A DNA stretch of 32,832 bases, taken from Pisciglobus halotolerans. GTDB lineage: Bacteria; Bacillota; Bacilli; Lactobacillales; Carnobacteriaceae. The stretch is from assembly GCF_900113675.1 (NCBI RefSeq), contig NZ_FOQE01000025.1, positions 1-32,832 on the forward strand, read 5' to 3'. The notes beneath the pieces were generated by a model. That model saw nothing but the letters and a program-made list of their open reading frames with translations. It was not told where the DNA came from and did no database searches. Position 1 is the stretch's first letter; the number at the start of each line of letters is the position of its first letter. The translations under genes were made by a program, and so were the position numbers. Positions 7,613-16,358 of this stretch are shown here, piece by piece.

Positions 7613-8851
7613 ATGAAGCGGTACTGGAAAGTTGGACTATTAAGTTTAATAGCATTTCTTACGATCGGCTGGTTTTACGTGGAAAAAGCAGTTGCGCGAA
7701 TGAAAGCACCGGAATATAACATCGAAACGCTCTCCGGAGATGATAAAGCGATTGAAGGTCTGGATTTAAAAGCAGGGATCGTCAGAAATGATGAGGTGTT
7801 GAGCAATGTTGGAATAAGCAAAGAGGGCTCATTATTTGATCACGATTTGCCTTATTTTGAACAAAGAGAAGGGCTATTTAATGTAGATTCTAGCCTTCAA
7901 AAGTTGTACAAAGAGCATAAAAGTTTTTTGCGCGGGAAAACTTTTTCTCCTAATCAGTATTTTGAAAATGACAATATGTATGTGTATGTCGACAAAAACA
8001 GACAAGAAAAAAACAAAGAATCTACTCAATTGGATATTTCTGTGTTAGAAAAAGCTTCTGGAAAGGAACTAGAATATAAAGTCTCTTTGCCTTTAAAGGA
8101 TACTTCTTTCTTCTGGATCGCGAATGTTCAAGTAGTTGGCAAGCAATTGGCAGTCTCAGCAAGCAGCAGTACAAGTAACAGTAAGACCGAAGAATGGAAT
8201 ATCTTTTACTTGGATTTAACTAAACAAGAAACGGATTCAAATGATAAAGCAGCACTGAAGGACTTAGGCATAGATGTGCCGGCACAAGCTGCTGTATACT
8301 TTTCTCCTGTAACAAACTTTGAAATCAAGCAGTCAAATGATCTGGAAGTTTTGGAAGTGCATATCACTCAGCAGGGAGAAGAGAATGAAGAAGGATCCGT
8401 TACGGAAGAGGAGTTAACGCAAACGCATTACATCGTTTATGATTATGGCGCAAAAGCCTTTTCTGTCTTGTCTCTGCCTAAAGAATTGAAAGAACGCGGA
8501 GCTGAACACTTATCAGTAGCAGAAAAAAGTCTTTATCTTCCAATGTTGACTGGTCAACAACTAACGCTTTATCATACTGTATCGGCTTCTTCTGGTTGGA
8601 CAAGTAAAACGATTCAGTTGCCAAAAGAAGTGACTATTGATATGAAAAAAGCAGGCTATGATACAACTATAAAAGAGGATAAGCTGTATCTTATCAGTAC
8701 AGTTGAAGACCAAGATACCGATATTTTTGTTGCGGTGATTGATTTGCACACAGATAAAGTGATTTACACAGGTAAAGTAAATACAACGAGCGAAAAAACA
8801 AGCAAACAAGAAGAAACTGCCTTACACCTTTATGACATTAACGTCGAATAG
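7613..8851 (+). CDS. Membrane-anchored extracytoplasmic protein of the YtrA-type operon
   Basis: I do not recognise this 412-residue protein. An N-terminal basic segment (MKRYWK) and one hydrophobic helix (about 7-25, VGLLSLIAFLTIGWFYVEKA) suggest anchoring in the membrane with the rest outside. There is no lipobox cysteine, so it is not a lipoprotein. The remaining 385 residues are hydrophilic and beta-rich, with repeated patterns of the kind seen in beta-propeller sensors (IYDYGAKAFSVLSLP-like, KLYLISTVEDQDTDIFVAVIDL). The ATG at 7613 is preceded by AAAGGAG with 8 bases spacing; the in-frame GTG at 7604 overlaps that ribosome site and is less likely. It lies 88 bases after the permease, with no terminator between, and the operon ends at 8862. 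A role as the external sensor or accessory subunit of the ABC system is inferred from position. Confidence 0.82.
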   Translation: MKRYWKVGLLSLIAFLTIGWFYVEKAVARMKAPEYNIETLSGDDKAIEGLDLKAGIVRNDEVLSNVGISKEGSLFDHDLPYFEQREGLFNVDSSLQKLYKEHKSFLRGKTFSPNQYFENDNMYVYVDKNRQEKNKESTQLDISVLEKASGKELEYKVSLPLKDTSFFWIANVQVVGKQLAVSASSSTSNSKTEEWNIFYLDLTKQETDSNDKAALKDLGIDVPAQAAVYFSPVTNFEIKQSNDLEVLEVHITQQGEENEEGSVTEEELTQTHYIVYDYGAKAFSVLSLPKELKERGAEHLSVAEKSLYLPMLTGQQLTLYHTVSASSGWTSKTIQLPKEVTIDMKKAGYDTTIKEDKLYLISTVEDQDTDIFVAVIDLHTDKVIYTGKVNTTSEKTSKQEETALHLYDINVE

Positions 8852-8861
8852 AAAGCAGCAG

Positions 8862-8889
8862 AAAAGGAGCCTAAATTTAGGCTCCTTTT
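8862..8889. terminator. Bidirectional terminator
   Basis: AAAAGGAGCC (8862-8871) and GGCTCCTTTT (8880-8889) lie within a perfect 28-base palindrome with TAAATTTA at its centre. T5 on the plus strand ends the ytrA-like operon; the A4 at its other end gives T4 for the minus-strand pseudouridine synthase. Confidence 0.92.
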
Positions 8890-8917
8890 TGATGTTGTTG
8901 TTTGATGTTTTCCTTCA

Positions 8918-9607
8918 CTAGGATCGTTTCATGTCGCGCCACAAGTTCCAAGGATATTGGTTTGGCGGCAAAGATTGAACGTCCATCGGTTCTTTTCTGA
9001 CAGGATGTTCTAAAGAAAGAGCGTGAGCCCAAAGTGCGATTTGTTCTCCTGGAACAGTAAGGTGTTGACCATATTTTTGGTCTCCAAAAAGAGGGTGACC
9101 AGTTTCAGATAATTGCACGCGAATTTGATGGGGTCTGCCAGTATGCAAGTTAACTGATAAAAGACTCATTCCCTTTTTTGAGGCCAGCACTTCATAATCT
9201 AGAACGGCTTTTTTCGCATTTGAATGGTTCGGTGAAACAGAAAAAACTTGATTCTTTCGCTTACCTTTATAGAGATAATGCACTAATTCTGCTTTTTTTA
9301 GTTTAGGTGTACCATGGACAACTGCGAGATAGCGGCGCTCGATGGTTTGCCGGCGAATCATATCTGATAAACGAGATGCCGCTTTGGACGTTTTGGCAAA
9401 CACCATGGCACCTCCAACAGGGCGATCCAATCGGTGTACTAGACCAAGATATACATTTCCTGGTTTTTGATGGCGGACCTTTAAATCTTCTTTTAACATC
9501 GTAAGCAAATCTTTATCTCGGCTGCTATCTGCTTGAACAGGAATATTGACAGGTTTTTCTACCATAAGTAGATGGTTATCTTCATACAATATAGAAATAT
9601 CTAACAA
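8918..9607 (-). CDS. RluA-family RNA pseudouridine synthase
   Basis: A 229-residue enzyme that isomerises uridine to pseudouridine in rRNA or tRNA. The catalytic aspartate lies in GLVHRLDRPVGG, the RluA-family signature. The downstream LHTGRPHQIRVQLSETGHPLFGD block (about 155-177) is the second family hallmark. There is no N-terminal S4 domain, so it resembles the short RluA-type or YhcT-like members more than RluD. The start is a TTG at 9607 with AAGGAG 7 bases upstream; no ATG fits. The target base cannot be assigned from sequence alone. Confidence 0.93.
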   Translation of the reverse strand: MLDISILYEDNHLLMVEKPVNIPVQADSSRDKDLLTMLKEDLKVRHQKPGNVYLGLVHRLDRPVGGAMVFAKTSKAASRLSDMIRRQTIERRYLAVVHGTPKLKKAELVHYLYKGKRKNQVFSVSPNHSNAKKAVLDYEVLASKKGMSLLSVNLHTGRPHQIRVQLSETGHPLFGDQKYGQHLTVPGEQIALWAHALSLEHPVRKEPMDVQSLPPNQYPWNLWRDMKRS

Positions 9608-10099
9608 TTCTTAACTCCTTATGCACATATGTTTCAATGTTGAATCTCTTTAACCCCTTCAAGTTTAATTTCAGAAAACCACTTTTCAAAAAAATAGCCT
9701 TCAATTTTCTAAGGGGGTTTCATACTTTCTTTTTTAATGAGGAAAAGTCGGTGAAGCGGCAACTTTCAAAGAACGATTGGAACGCATCTGTTTTTCATCA
9801 CCATCAGTGACTTGTTTGTCCATCAATTTCATTTCCCGAGTGTGGTTACTAAACCATTATGTCAAAAAAGAAACTACAATCCATAGCTTGCAGCGTGTTT
9901 TCCGCCGTCCTTTTCCCGACCGAATGCTCTGTCTGCCGAAAAAAGCATAAACGTTTGTGTACATGCATGATTACTGCCTCGTTGACGATAAGAAGACAGC
10001 TAATGACCAATTTTAATTTTTAATAGATAATGCCATCGTGTTGCTTGAAAAAAAGTTTTTTCTGCGTTAAGGTAAAGGTATCAAATAAAATAAAAAACA
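9608..10099. other. Spacer of about 490 bases, possibly with decayed coding remnants
   Basis: No intact gene is seen. On the minus strand a short frame ending at about 9737 encodes MKLMDKQVTDGDEKQMRSNR-like residues after a stop, and another short frame upstream encodes YAFFGRQSIRSGKGR-like residues. These could be remains of a degraded gene or chance. The last part (about 10020-10099) should contain the promoter of the lysine riboswitch transcript, but I could not pick one hexamer pair with confidence. Confidence 0.35.
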
Positions 10100-10331
10100 T
10101 TCAGATAGAGGCGCGATTTTTATTAGTAATTTTTTGGAGGATGACACCTATGAAAAAAGAAGAAAGGAAAAATCGCCGAAGTGACAGGGACTGTCAAAAA
10201 CCTGTTGCTGGGATTGGATAAAAGATATCCAATACTGTCATAGCTTTAGCTATGGAGGACTATCGAGCAATGGCGTGCAGCATATGTAATATTCCAGCAC
10301 CTTGAGCCGATAACGACTCCGGGTGTTTTTT
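10100..10331 (+). promoter_or_regulatory. Lysine riboswitch with terminator (L box)
   Basis: The aptamer (about 10100-10268) contains the conserved elements of the lysine class in order: GATAGAGGCGCGA (10104 onward), TTAGTAA, TTGGAGGA, AATCGCCGAAG, GCTGGGATTGG, ACTGTCATAGC, GCTATGGAGGACTATC. P1 is GATAG (10104-10108) with CTATC (10260-10264). The order and bases match the Bacillus lysC leader as I know it. The expression platform is a terminator: CACCTTGAG (10298-10306) with CTCCGGGTG (10317-10325), followed by T6. Lysine binding should favour termination, so the transporter downstream is expected to be made when lysine is scarce. Confidence 0.93.
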
Positions 10332-10361
10332 CTTTTTTCAAAAAAAAGGAGCGAAAAAGGA

Positions 10362-12092
10362 ATGTTGAAAAAAATAGGTTTGTTGGTCGGTGCCTTGTTT
10401 TTACTGACACCGCAGACAGTTTTTGCTGCTGAAGCGCAGAGTAGTCTAGCCAACGAAGCGGGGTGGCTGACGTTGCTTCCGCCGCTCGTTGCGATTATAT
10501 TAGCTTTTATAACCAAAAATGTCTTGTTGTCCTTATTCTTAGGGATTTTTTCCGGCACGATCATGATTGAGATGTTTGGCGGTGCCAATATAATCAGTGC
10601 TTTGACAGGCGGTTTCTTAGATCTCGTGCAGCTGATTTTGGACTCTTTGGCCGATCCATGGAATGCAGGGATCATACTGCAAGTCTTAACCATTGGCGGT
10701 TTGATCGGCTTGATCACCAAAATGGGGGGAGCGCGTGCTGTAGCAGAAGCTTTAGCTAAAAAGGCGAAGGGTCCTGTCAGTACTCAAGTGATCACTTGGG
10801 TCTTAGGCTTATTAGTCTTTTTCGACGATTATGCAAACTCATTGATCGTAGGCCCGATCATGCGCCCTGTTTCAGATAAAATGAAGATCTCTAGAGAACG
10901 GCTGGCATTTGTTGTTGATGCGACAGCCGCTCCGATCGCCGGTATTGCAGTGGTGTCCACTTGGGTCGGTTACGAAATAGGGTTGATCAATGATGCTTAC
11001 GCTTCAATAGGACACGACGTCAATGCTTATGGGATCTTTTTAGATACGATCCCTTACCGATTTTATAACATTTTGATGCTGCTGTTTGTTTTGGTCACTT
11101 CTTTGACCTTGCGTGAATTTGGATCGATGCGAACGGCTCAAATGCGTGCACGTAATGAAGGTAAGTTGATTGCGGAAGGTTCTGAAGTTCAAGCAGAAGA
11201 GGAAGAGGATGAAGAGCTGCCGGCTGCAAAAGAAAAAGCCACGATTTGGAATGCGTTGATTCCGATTGGTGCCCTTATTGTCTTTTCATTTGTTGGCTTT
11301 TATACAAACGGTCGCGATATTATTCTCAACGGCGATAATCAGCAGTTGATCCAACTGATGAAGGATCAGCCTTTCTCCTTTACAACTTTCAGAGAAACGT
11401 TTGGAGCTTCTGATGCCAGTATCGTTCTGTTCCAAGCTGCTTTGATTGCCAGCATCATCGCCATCATCATGGGCGTTGCGCAAAAACTGTTTAGAATCGG
11501 CGAAGCGCTTGATATTTGGATCGATGGGATGAAATCATTGGTGATCACAGGTGCGATTTTGCTGATGGCGTGGTCTTTAAGCGGCGTGATGACCCAATTA
11601 GGAACGGCAGACTTTATGGTTTCACTATTAGGAGAAACGATGCCGGCATTCTTGTTGCCAACTGTTATTTTTGTGTTTGGCGCGATTATTTCATTTGCGA
11701 CTGGAACCTCATATGGAACCATGGGGATTTTGATGCCCTTAGCGATCCCGCTAGCGGCTGCTCTGCAACCGGAAAATCCTGAATTTGCGATCATGTCAGC
11801 CGGGGCAGTGTTGACTGGGGCAATCTTTGGTGACCATGCTTCGCCAATTTCAGACACGACGATTCTATCTTCTATGGGCGCTGGTTCAAATCATATTGAT
11901 CATGTTAAAACGCAATTGCCTTATGCAGTAGCCGTTGCGCTAGTAGCAATTTTGTTTGGTTATATCCCAGCAGCATGTGGCGTGCCGATTATGATTATTT
12001 TACCAGTATCTGCTATTGCGACGATCGCCATGATCTTTATTTTAGGTAAAAAAGTAGATACAAGTGAAAAGCTCAAAGGAAAAGCAAAGTAA
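10362..12092 (+). CDS. NhaC-superfamily transporter, probable lysine carrier (LysW-like)
   Basis: A 576-residue polytopic membrane protein of the NhaC Na+/H+ antiporter superfamily. Family segments include FFDDYANSLIVGPIMRPVSD, VDATAAPIAGIAVVSTWVGY, FATGTSYGTMGILMPLAIPL and GDHASPISDTTILSSMGAG. The first 24 residues resemble a signal sequence (LVGALFLLTPQTVFAAEA). A charged loop (about 264-290, with a run of Glu/Asp) splits two membrane halves. The ATG at 10362 has AAAGGAG upstream; the frame is open back to 10323, but that region is the riboswitch terminator. Automatic annotation would say Na+/H+ antiporter. The lysine riboswitch directly upstream argues instead for lysine uptake, as proposed for the riboswitch-linked NhaC branch called LysW. 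Direct transport evidence is not available from sequence. Confidence 0.88.
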   Translation: MLKKIGLLVGALFLLTPQTVFAAEAQSSLANEAGWLTLLPPLVAIILAFITKNVLLSLFLGIFSGTIMIEMFGGANIISALTGGFLDLVQLILDSLADPWNAGIILQVLTIGGLIGLITKMGGARAVAEALAKKAKGPVSTQVITWVLGLLVFFDDYANSLIVGPIMRPVSDKMKISRERLAFVVDATAAPIAGIAVVSTWVGYEIGLINDAYASIGHDVNAYGIFLDTIPYRFYNILMLLFVLVTSLTLREFGSMRTAQMRARNEGKLIAEGSEVQAEEEEDEELPAAKEKATIWNALIPIGALIVFSFVGFYTNGRDIILNGDNQQLIQLMKDQPFSFTTFRETFGASDASIVLFQAALIASIIAIIMGVAQKLFRIGEALDIWIDGMKSLVITGAILLMAWSLSGVMTQLGTADFMVSLLGETMPAFLLPTVIFVFGAIISFATGTSYGTMGILMPLAIPLAAALQPENPEFAIMSAGAVLTGAIFGDHASPISDTTILSSMGAGSNHIDHVKTQLPYAVAVALVAILFGYIPAACGVPIMIILPVSAIATIAMIFILGKKVDTSEKLKGKAK

Positions 12093-12119
12093 ATGATGAG
12101 ATGCTATCCTTTTTCGCGG

Positions 12120-12147
12120 CAACAAGTTGCTCGCAATAAACTTGTCC
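12120..12147 (+). repeat. Possible single degenerate 52-bp repeat unit
   Basis: CAACAAGTTGCTCGCAATAA followed by ACTTGTCC resembles the arms ACAAGTTGC and AACTTGTCC of array 1 (third unit), but with a loop shortened by about six bases. It may be a relic or a coincidence. Confidence 0.3.
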
Positions 12148-12204
12148 TTTTAAACAATGATTTCATGAAGATGTAACTTGAAACAAACGAAACTTAAACA
12201 TCAT

Positions 12205-12253
12205 AAAAAGCAGCCTTTACAGAAAATATTTTCTGTGAGCGGCTGCTTTTTTT
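12205..12253 (+). terminator. Rho-independent terminator of the NhaC-type gene
   Basis: AAAAAGCAGCC (12205-12215) pairs with GGCTGCTTTTT (12241 onward), with an inner ACAGAAAATATTTTCTGT stem. A T7 tract closes it. Confidence 0.88.
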
Positions 12254-12281
12254 GGTAGCCCAGTTTGCGGTATGGTACAGT
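12252..12281 (+). promoter_or_regulatory. Probable promoter of the aldo/keto reductase gene
   Basis: TTGGTA (12252-12257), 18-base spacer, TACAGT (12276-12281), with an extended -10 TGG at 12273-12275. It begins in the T tract of the preceding terminator, 36 bases before the start codon. Confidence 0.45.
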
Positions 12282-12317
12282 AAAAGAAATGAGACAACAA
12301 GAAAGGAAGGAACAAGA

Positions 12318-13217
12318 ATGGATAAGTGGGAAAGCCAAGATAAAGAAAGTGTGGCGCTTCATTTGCAAGACAAAGCTGTAACATTACCGGATGGAAAAAC
12401 TGTGCCGCCGATCGGTCAAGGAACGTGGTATATGGGCGAAGATCCTCAAAAAGAACAAGCAGAGATCGAAGCATTGCGTTTTGGGCTGGATTTGGGACTG
12501 AACGTGATCGATACAGCTGAGATGTATGGAGAAGGAACAGCGGAAGAACTAGTTGGAAAAGCATTAGCGGGCAGAAGAGAAGAAGCCTTTCTAGTCTCAA
12601 AAGTTTATCCTCATCATGCCGGACTTGAAGAAATTGAAAAAGCTTGCGAAAACTCATTGAAACGTTTGAGAACAGATCATTTAGACTTATACTTATTGCA
12701 TTGGAAGGGCTCTGTTCCGCTTGAAGAAACGATCAAAGGAATGGAGAAGCTGAAGAAAGACGGAAAGATTTTGCGTTGGGGTGTTTCTAATTTTGATACA
12801 TCAGATATGAAACAGCTCACTCAGTTGGAAAACGGTGGGAATTGTGCGACGAATCAAGTGTTGTATCATTTGGGCTCTAGAGGGATTGAATATGACTTGC
12901 TTCCTTGGCAAGAAAAGCAGCAGGTGCCGATCATGGCTTATGCACCATTAGGGCACGGAAAGCAACAACTAGAGACGTTTACACAACACACAGAGCTGAA
13001 GCATATCGCTGCCAAACAGGGCGTCAAGCCGCTTCAAGTCGTTTTAGCATGGGCGATTCGTTCTGGAAAAGTTTTCGCGATCCCTAAAGCTTCTTCTAAA
13101 GAGCATGTGTATGAAAATGCAATCGCAGGGACGATAGACTTGGATGAAGAAGACCTGCGTTTGTTAGATCAAGCTTTCCCACCGCCAACAGCTAAGCAAA
13201 CATTAGATATTATTTGA
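12318..13217 (+). CDS. Aldo/keto reductase
   Basis: A 299-residue NAD(P)H-dependent oxidoreductase with the TIM-barrel aldo/keto reductase fold. The catalytic tetrad is visible as Asp65 and Tyr70 in DTAEMYGEG, Lys95 in LVSKVYP and His128 in LLHW. RWGVSNF and the C-terminal AIPKASSKEHVYENA (cofactor phosphate and adenine site) also fit the family. The start at 12318 is supported by AGGAAGG; an in-frame extension to 12252 would lie in the terminator and promoter. It is followed by the GH31 gene after 36 bases on the same strand, so the two may form an operon for sugar-derived substrates, but the true substrate is unknown. Confidence 0.93.
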   Translation: MDKWESQDKESVALHLQDKAVTLPDGKTVPPIGQGTWYMGEDPQKEQAEIEALRFGLDLGLNVIDTAEMYGEGTAEELVGKALAGRREEAFLVSKVYPHHAGLEEIEKACENSLKRLRTDHLDLYLLHWKGSVPLEETIKGMEKLKKDGKILRWGVSNFDTSDMKQLTQLENGGNCATNQVLYHLGSRGIEYDLLPWQEKQQVPIMAYAPLGHGKQQLETFTQHTELKHIAAKQGVKPLQVVLAWAIRSGKVFAIPKASSKEHVYENAIAGTIDLDEEDLRLLDQAFPPPTAKQTLDII

Positions 13218-13253
13218 AGATATTATTTGAGTTTTAAAGAGGGGGAAAAGATT

Positions 13254-15644
13254 ATGGGCATACGCAATCATCCAGTTTATCAAATTGAAACCGCTCCAGT
13301 TACCGATCCGGAATCGGTGATCACCCGTGATTCCGTTCGTTTCAGTGTGCTGACGGAACAAATGATTCGTTTGGAATACAGTCCAGACGGTGTTTTTGAA
13401 GATCAGGCCACACAAACGGTTTTGAACCGCCGATTTGAACCAGTTTCTTTTAAGTTGTTAGAAAGCGAAGATGAACTGCAGATCATCACTAGTGCTTTTC
13501 ATCTTGTGTATGTTAAAGGTGAAGAAGGATTTACAGCGAATAATCTCTATATTGAAATGTTAGGTGACTACAGCAAGCATGACAATGTGTGGCATTTTGG
13601 CGAAGAAACGCAAGATCTGCGCGGTACAGCTCGTACGCTGGATAAAGTAAACGGCGCAACGCCTTTAGATCATGGTTTGATGTCTATGCTAGGTTATACC
13701 TTGATCGATGATAGTCTCACGCCCATTTTAAGGGAAGACGGCTGGATCGAAAAAAGAAAACAGGATGTTGTTGATCTCTACTTTTTAGGGTACGGACGTG
13801 ACTATTTAGGCTGCCTCAAAGACTTTTATCACCTCAGCGGACCAGTGCCTTTGCTGCCGCGCTATGTGCTCGGCAATTGGTGGAGTCGCTACTATCCATA
13901 TACAGAAGAAGCTTATAAAAAACTCATGAATCGTTTTGGAAAGGAAGAGGTCCCTTTTTCGATCGCTGTAATTGATACGGATTGGCATTTGACAGATGTA
14001 GATCCTCAATATGGCAGCGGTTGGACGGGCTATACGTGGAACAGTGAATTGTTTCCAGATCCTGCGGCATTTTTAGAGTGGCTGCACCAGCGCGGTCTGC
14101 ATGTGACGCTAAATGTTCATCCTGCGAATGGGGTTAAGCCATATGAAGAAGCCTATGAAGAGATGGGGAAAGCACTAGGCGTAGATATCGAAAATGAAGA
14201 TGATATCAATTTTGATATTACAGATGAACATTTTCTGGCCGCTTATTTTACTTATTTGCACCACCCGCATGAAGACATCGGAGTGGATTTTTGGTGGGTG
14301 GATTGGCAATCCGGCAACATTTCCAAAATCAAAGGCCTTGATCCGCTATGGATGCTGAATCATTACCATTATTTAGATAGCGCTCGAAACGGCAAACGTG
14401 GATTGACCTTTTCGAGATATGCCGGCTTGGGCAGTCATCGTTATCCAATCGGTTTTTCTGGTGATACGTACATTACATGGGATTCGTTAGCTTTCCAGCC
14501 TTATTTTACAGCTAACGCTTCAAACGTCGGTTATACTTGGTGGAGTCATGATATCGGCGGTCACATGGAAGGGTATCGTGATGATGAATTGTTCGTGCGC
14601 TGGGTTCAATTCGGAGTCTTTTCTCCGATCAATCGGCTGCATAGTTCCCACGGTATTTTTAACGGCAAAGAGCCTTGGCGTTACAATCAAGCAGCGGAAG
14701 CCGTGATCAAAGATTACTTGCGTTTGCGACACAAATTGGTTCCGTATTTGTATACCATGAATTATTTGAACCACTTGGATGGATTGCCGTTGATTCAGCC
14801 GATGTACTATCATCATCCTTGGGAAAGCAGCGCTTATGAAGTACCCAATCAATATTACTTCGGCACGCAGCTGATCGTTGCGCCAATCACATCTCCGTTG
14901 GATCCAATAGCTGGACGTGGAAAGGTATCCGCATGGCTGCCAAAAGGGCTGTGGTTCGATTTCTTTACTGGAAAACCTTATGAAGGCGACCGCAACATTG
15001 ATTTGTATCGAACACTCGATGAAATTCCAGTTTTAGCTAAGTCAGGCGGAATTGTTCCACTCAACTTAGAAACAGTCAATGCAGTTGATGCTCCAGAAAA
15101 AATAGAAATCAGAATTTTTGCAGGTTCAAACGGCCGCTTTAGTTTATATGAAGATGACGGCAACCATATTGAGAGCTGTGTGATGACCAAGATGCAGCTG
15201 AACTGGCAATCTGCTAAAAATAGAGCTTCTTTTAGAATTGGTAAACCAGAAGGCGACGCAACTGTTTTGCCGCAAGAACGAACGTATCAGCTAAAATTTA
15301 TTGGCTTTGGTACAAACGAAAGACCGGAAGTTCAAGTAGATGGAGAAAGAATCTCACCAGTTATGGTCGAAGAAACAGATGGCTTATTGATTGAAATTTC
15401 GTCCATTTCAACCACATCCGAATTGGTGGTCTTCTTTAAAGACGTTTACTTGAAACAACCCAACTTGCTTGCTGAGACATTTGCTTTTCTTGATGCAGCT
15501 CAAATCAACATCTCTGATAAAGATAAAGCGATGCGAGCCGTTAAAAAAGGTGGCAACCAAGCCAGAGTGATCAATGACATTCAGTCTATTGGACTGCCAA
15601 AAGCTGTAGAAGGTACGCTAAGCGAGATTTTGTGGGCATACTGA
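13254..15644 (+). CDS. Glycoside hydrolase family 31 enzyme
   Basis: A 796-residue cytoplasmic glycosidase without a signal peptide. An N-terminal beta domain (about 1-205) precedes the (beta/alpha)8 barrel (about 205-560). The expected nucleophile is Asp350 in DFWWVDWQSGN and the acid/base is Asp404 in FSGDTYITWD. WWSHDIGGHMEGYRDDELF and NRLHSSHG complete the site. The nucleophile context VDWQSG differs from the DMNE of classical alpha-glucosidases and the DFGE of alpha-xylosidases, so a distinct GH31 subfamily is likely, and the substrate should not be assumed to be maltose-type. The C-terminal part (about 690-796) is a helical tail that is not part of the core. The start is the ATG after AGAGGGGG; a TTG nine codons earlier is less likely. 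It appears co-transcribed with the aldo/keto reductase. Confidence 0.93.
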   Translation: MGIRNHPVYQIETAPVTDPESVITRDSVRFSVLTEQMIRLEYSPDGVFEDQATQTVLNRRFEPVSFKLLESEDELQIITSAFHLVYVKGEEGFTANNLYIEMLGDYSKHDNVWHFGEETQDLRGTARTLDKVNGATPLDHGLMSMLGYTLIDDSLTPILREDGWIEKRKQDVVDLYFLGYGRDYLGCLKDFYHLSGPVPLLPRYVLGNWWSRYYPYTEEAYKKLMNRFGKEEVPFSIAVIDTDWHLTDVDPQYGSGWTGYTWNSELFPDPAAFLEWLHQRGLHVTLNVHPANGVKPYEEAYEEMGKALGVDIENEDDINFDITDEHFLAAYFTYLHHPHEDIGVDFWWVDWQSGNISKIKGLDPLWMLNHYHYLDSARNGKRGLTFSRYAGLGSHRYPIGFSGDTYITWDSLAFQPYFTANASNVGYTWWSHDIGGHMEGYRDDELFVRWVQFGVFSPINRLHSSHGIFNGKEPWRYNQAAEAVIKDYLRLRHKLVPYLYTMNYLNHLDGLPLIQPMYYHHPWESSAYEVPNQYYFGTQLIVAPITSPLDPIAGRGKVSAWLPKGLWFDFFTGKPYEGDRNIDLYRTLDEIPVLAKSGGIVPLNLETVNAVDAPEKIEIRIFAGSNGRFSLYEDDGNHIESCVMTKMQLNWQSAKNRASFRIGKPEGDATVLPQERTYQLKFIGFGTNERPEVQVDGERISPVMVEETDGLLIEISSISTTSELVVFFKDVYLKQPNLLAETFAFLDAAQINISDKDKAMRAVKKGGNQARVINDIQSIGLPKAVEGTLSEILWAY

Positions 15645-15660
15645 TCAATGAAAAAACGAG

Positions 15661-15700
15661 ACGATTAGGCAAGTCGCTGGATTGCCTAATCGTTCTTTTT
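15661..15700 (+). terminator. Terminator after the GH31 gene
   Basis: ACGATTAGGCAA (15661-15672) pairs perfectly with TTGCCTAATCGT (15682-15693) around a 9-base loop, followed by TCTTTTT. Confidence 0.93.
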
Positions 15701-15808
15701 AATCTTTCGTTAAATGGTATTCATCTAATTTTTAACGGTAAGCATTAAAAATTATTGTTATTTATAAACTGTTCAGGTATGCTAAATACAAAAAAAGGAG
15801 GTATTCTT

Positions 15809-16344
15809 ATGTATACAGCGTTGAGAAGAAAAAGTGGGTTTCTCAGTTTAGTCCTTCAAATAACAGCAATTTTTGATATTCTTTTGACTTTATTGTTATT
15901 AGGCTCGTTTATTACCGGTTTTATGGAAGTGACTGATCGCAATGAACCAAGAGCGATGTTTGCACTTTTTGATATTGGCTTCAGTACTCATTCAAACAAC
16001 ACAATAGATTATTATATTTTGTTGGGTAACAGTTTGTTAGCCAACGCTCTGTTTATTGCGATGCTGTTTAAAGGCAGCTTCATTTTCAAAGATATCTCAA
16101 ACGGACTTTCTCCTTTTGACGCTATTCAAGTAAAGCGGCTAAAGAATATTTTCTGGCTTATGTCAGTTCAGCTGTTCTTCCGCTCATTTTAGATAATGTT
16201 TTACACTGGCTGATAACATTCAGCGGCTACTATCGCCTTAGGGTAGACCTTGGTGAAATACTAATTGCGCTTCTTCTTTACACAGTGGCCGAGATTTTTT
16301 CGTACGGTTCTTCCCTGCAGCAAGAAATTGATGAAACACTATAG
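15809..16344 (+). pseudogene. DUF2975 family membrane protein, frameshifted
   Basis: The first frame gives 127 residues from the ATG at 15809 (after AAAAAGGAGG) and stops at 16192. The family's C-terminal part continues in another frame: LDNVLHWLITFSGYYRLRVD and onward to AEIFSYGSSLQQEIDETL, ending with a stop at 16344. The two frames join near 16164-16171 (GTTCAGCTG), and a one-base loss would account for it. Reconstructed length is about 178 residues with four membrane segments, normal for DUF2975. The gene is immediately followed by a small XRE regulator, the usual partner (as in the YoaS/YozG pair of Bacillus). It may be a true inactivation, a sequencing error, or phase variation; a read-level check decides. 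Confidence 0.85.
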
Positions 16345-16358
16345 ATGGAGGAATAAGG

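Noticed and set aside
10030-10221. 63-residue plus-strand frame
   Set aside because: It overlaps the lysine aptamer; base conservation there is explained by RNA structure.
10323-10361. Upstream start for the NhaC-type gene
   Set aside because: The extra 13 codons fall in the riboswitch terminator and lack a ribosome site; the ATG at 10362 has AAAGGAG.
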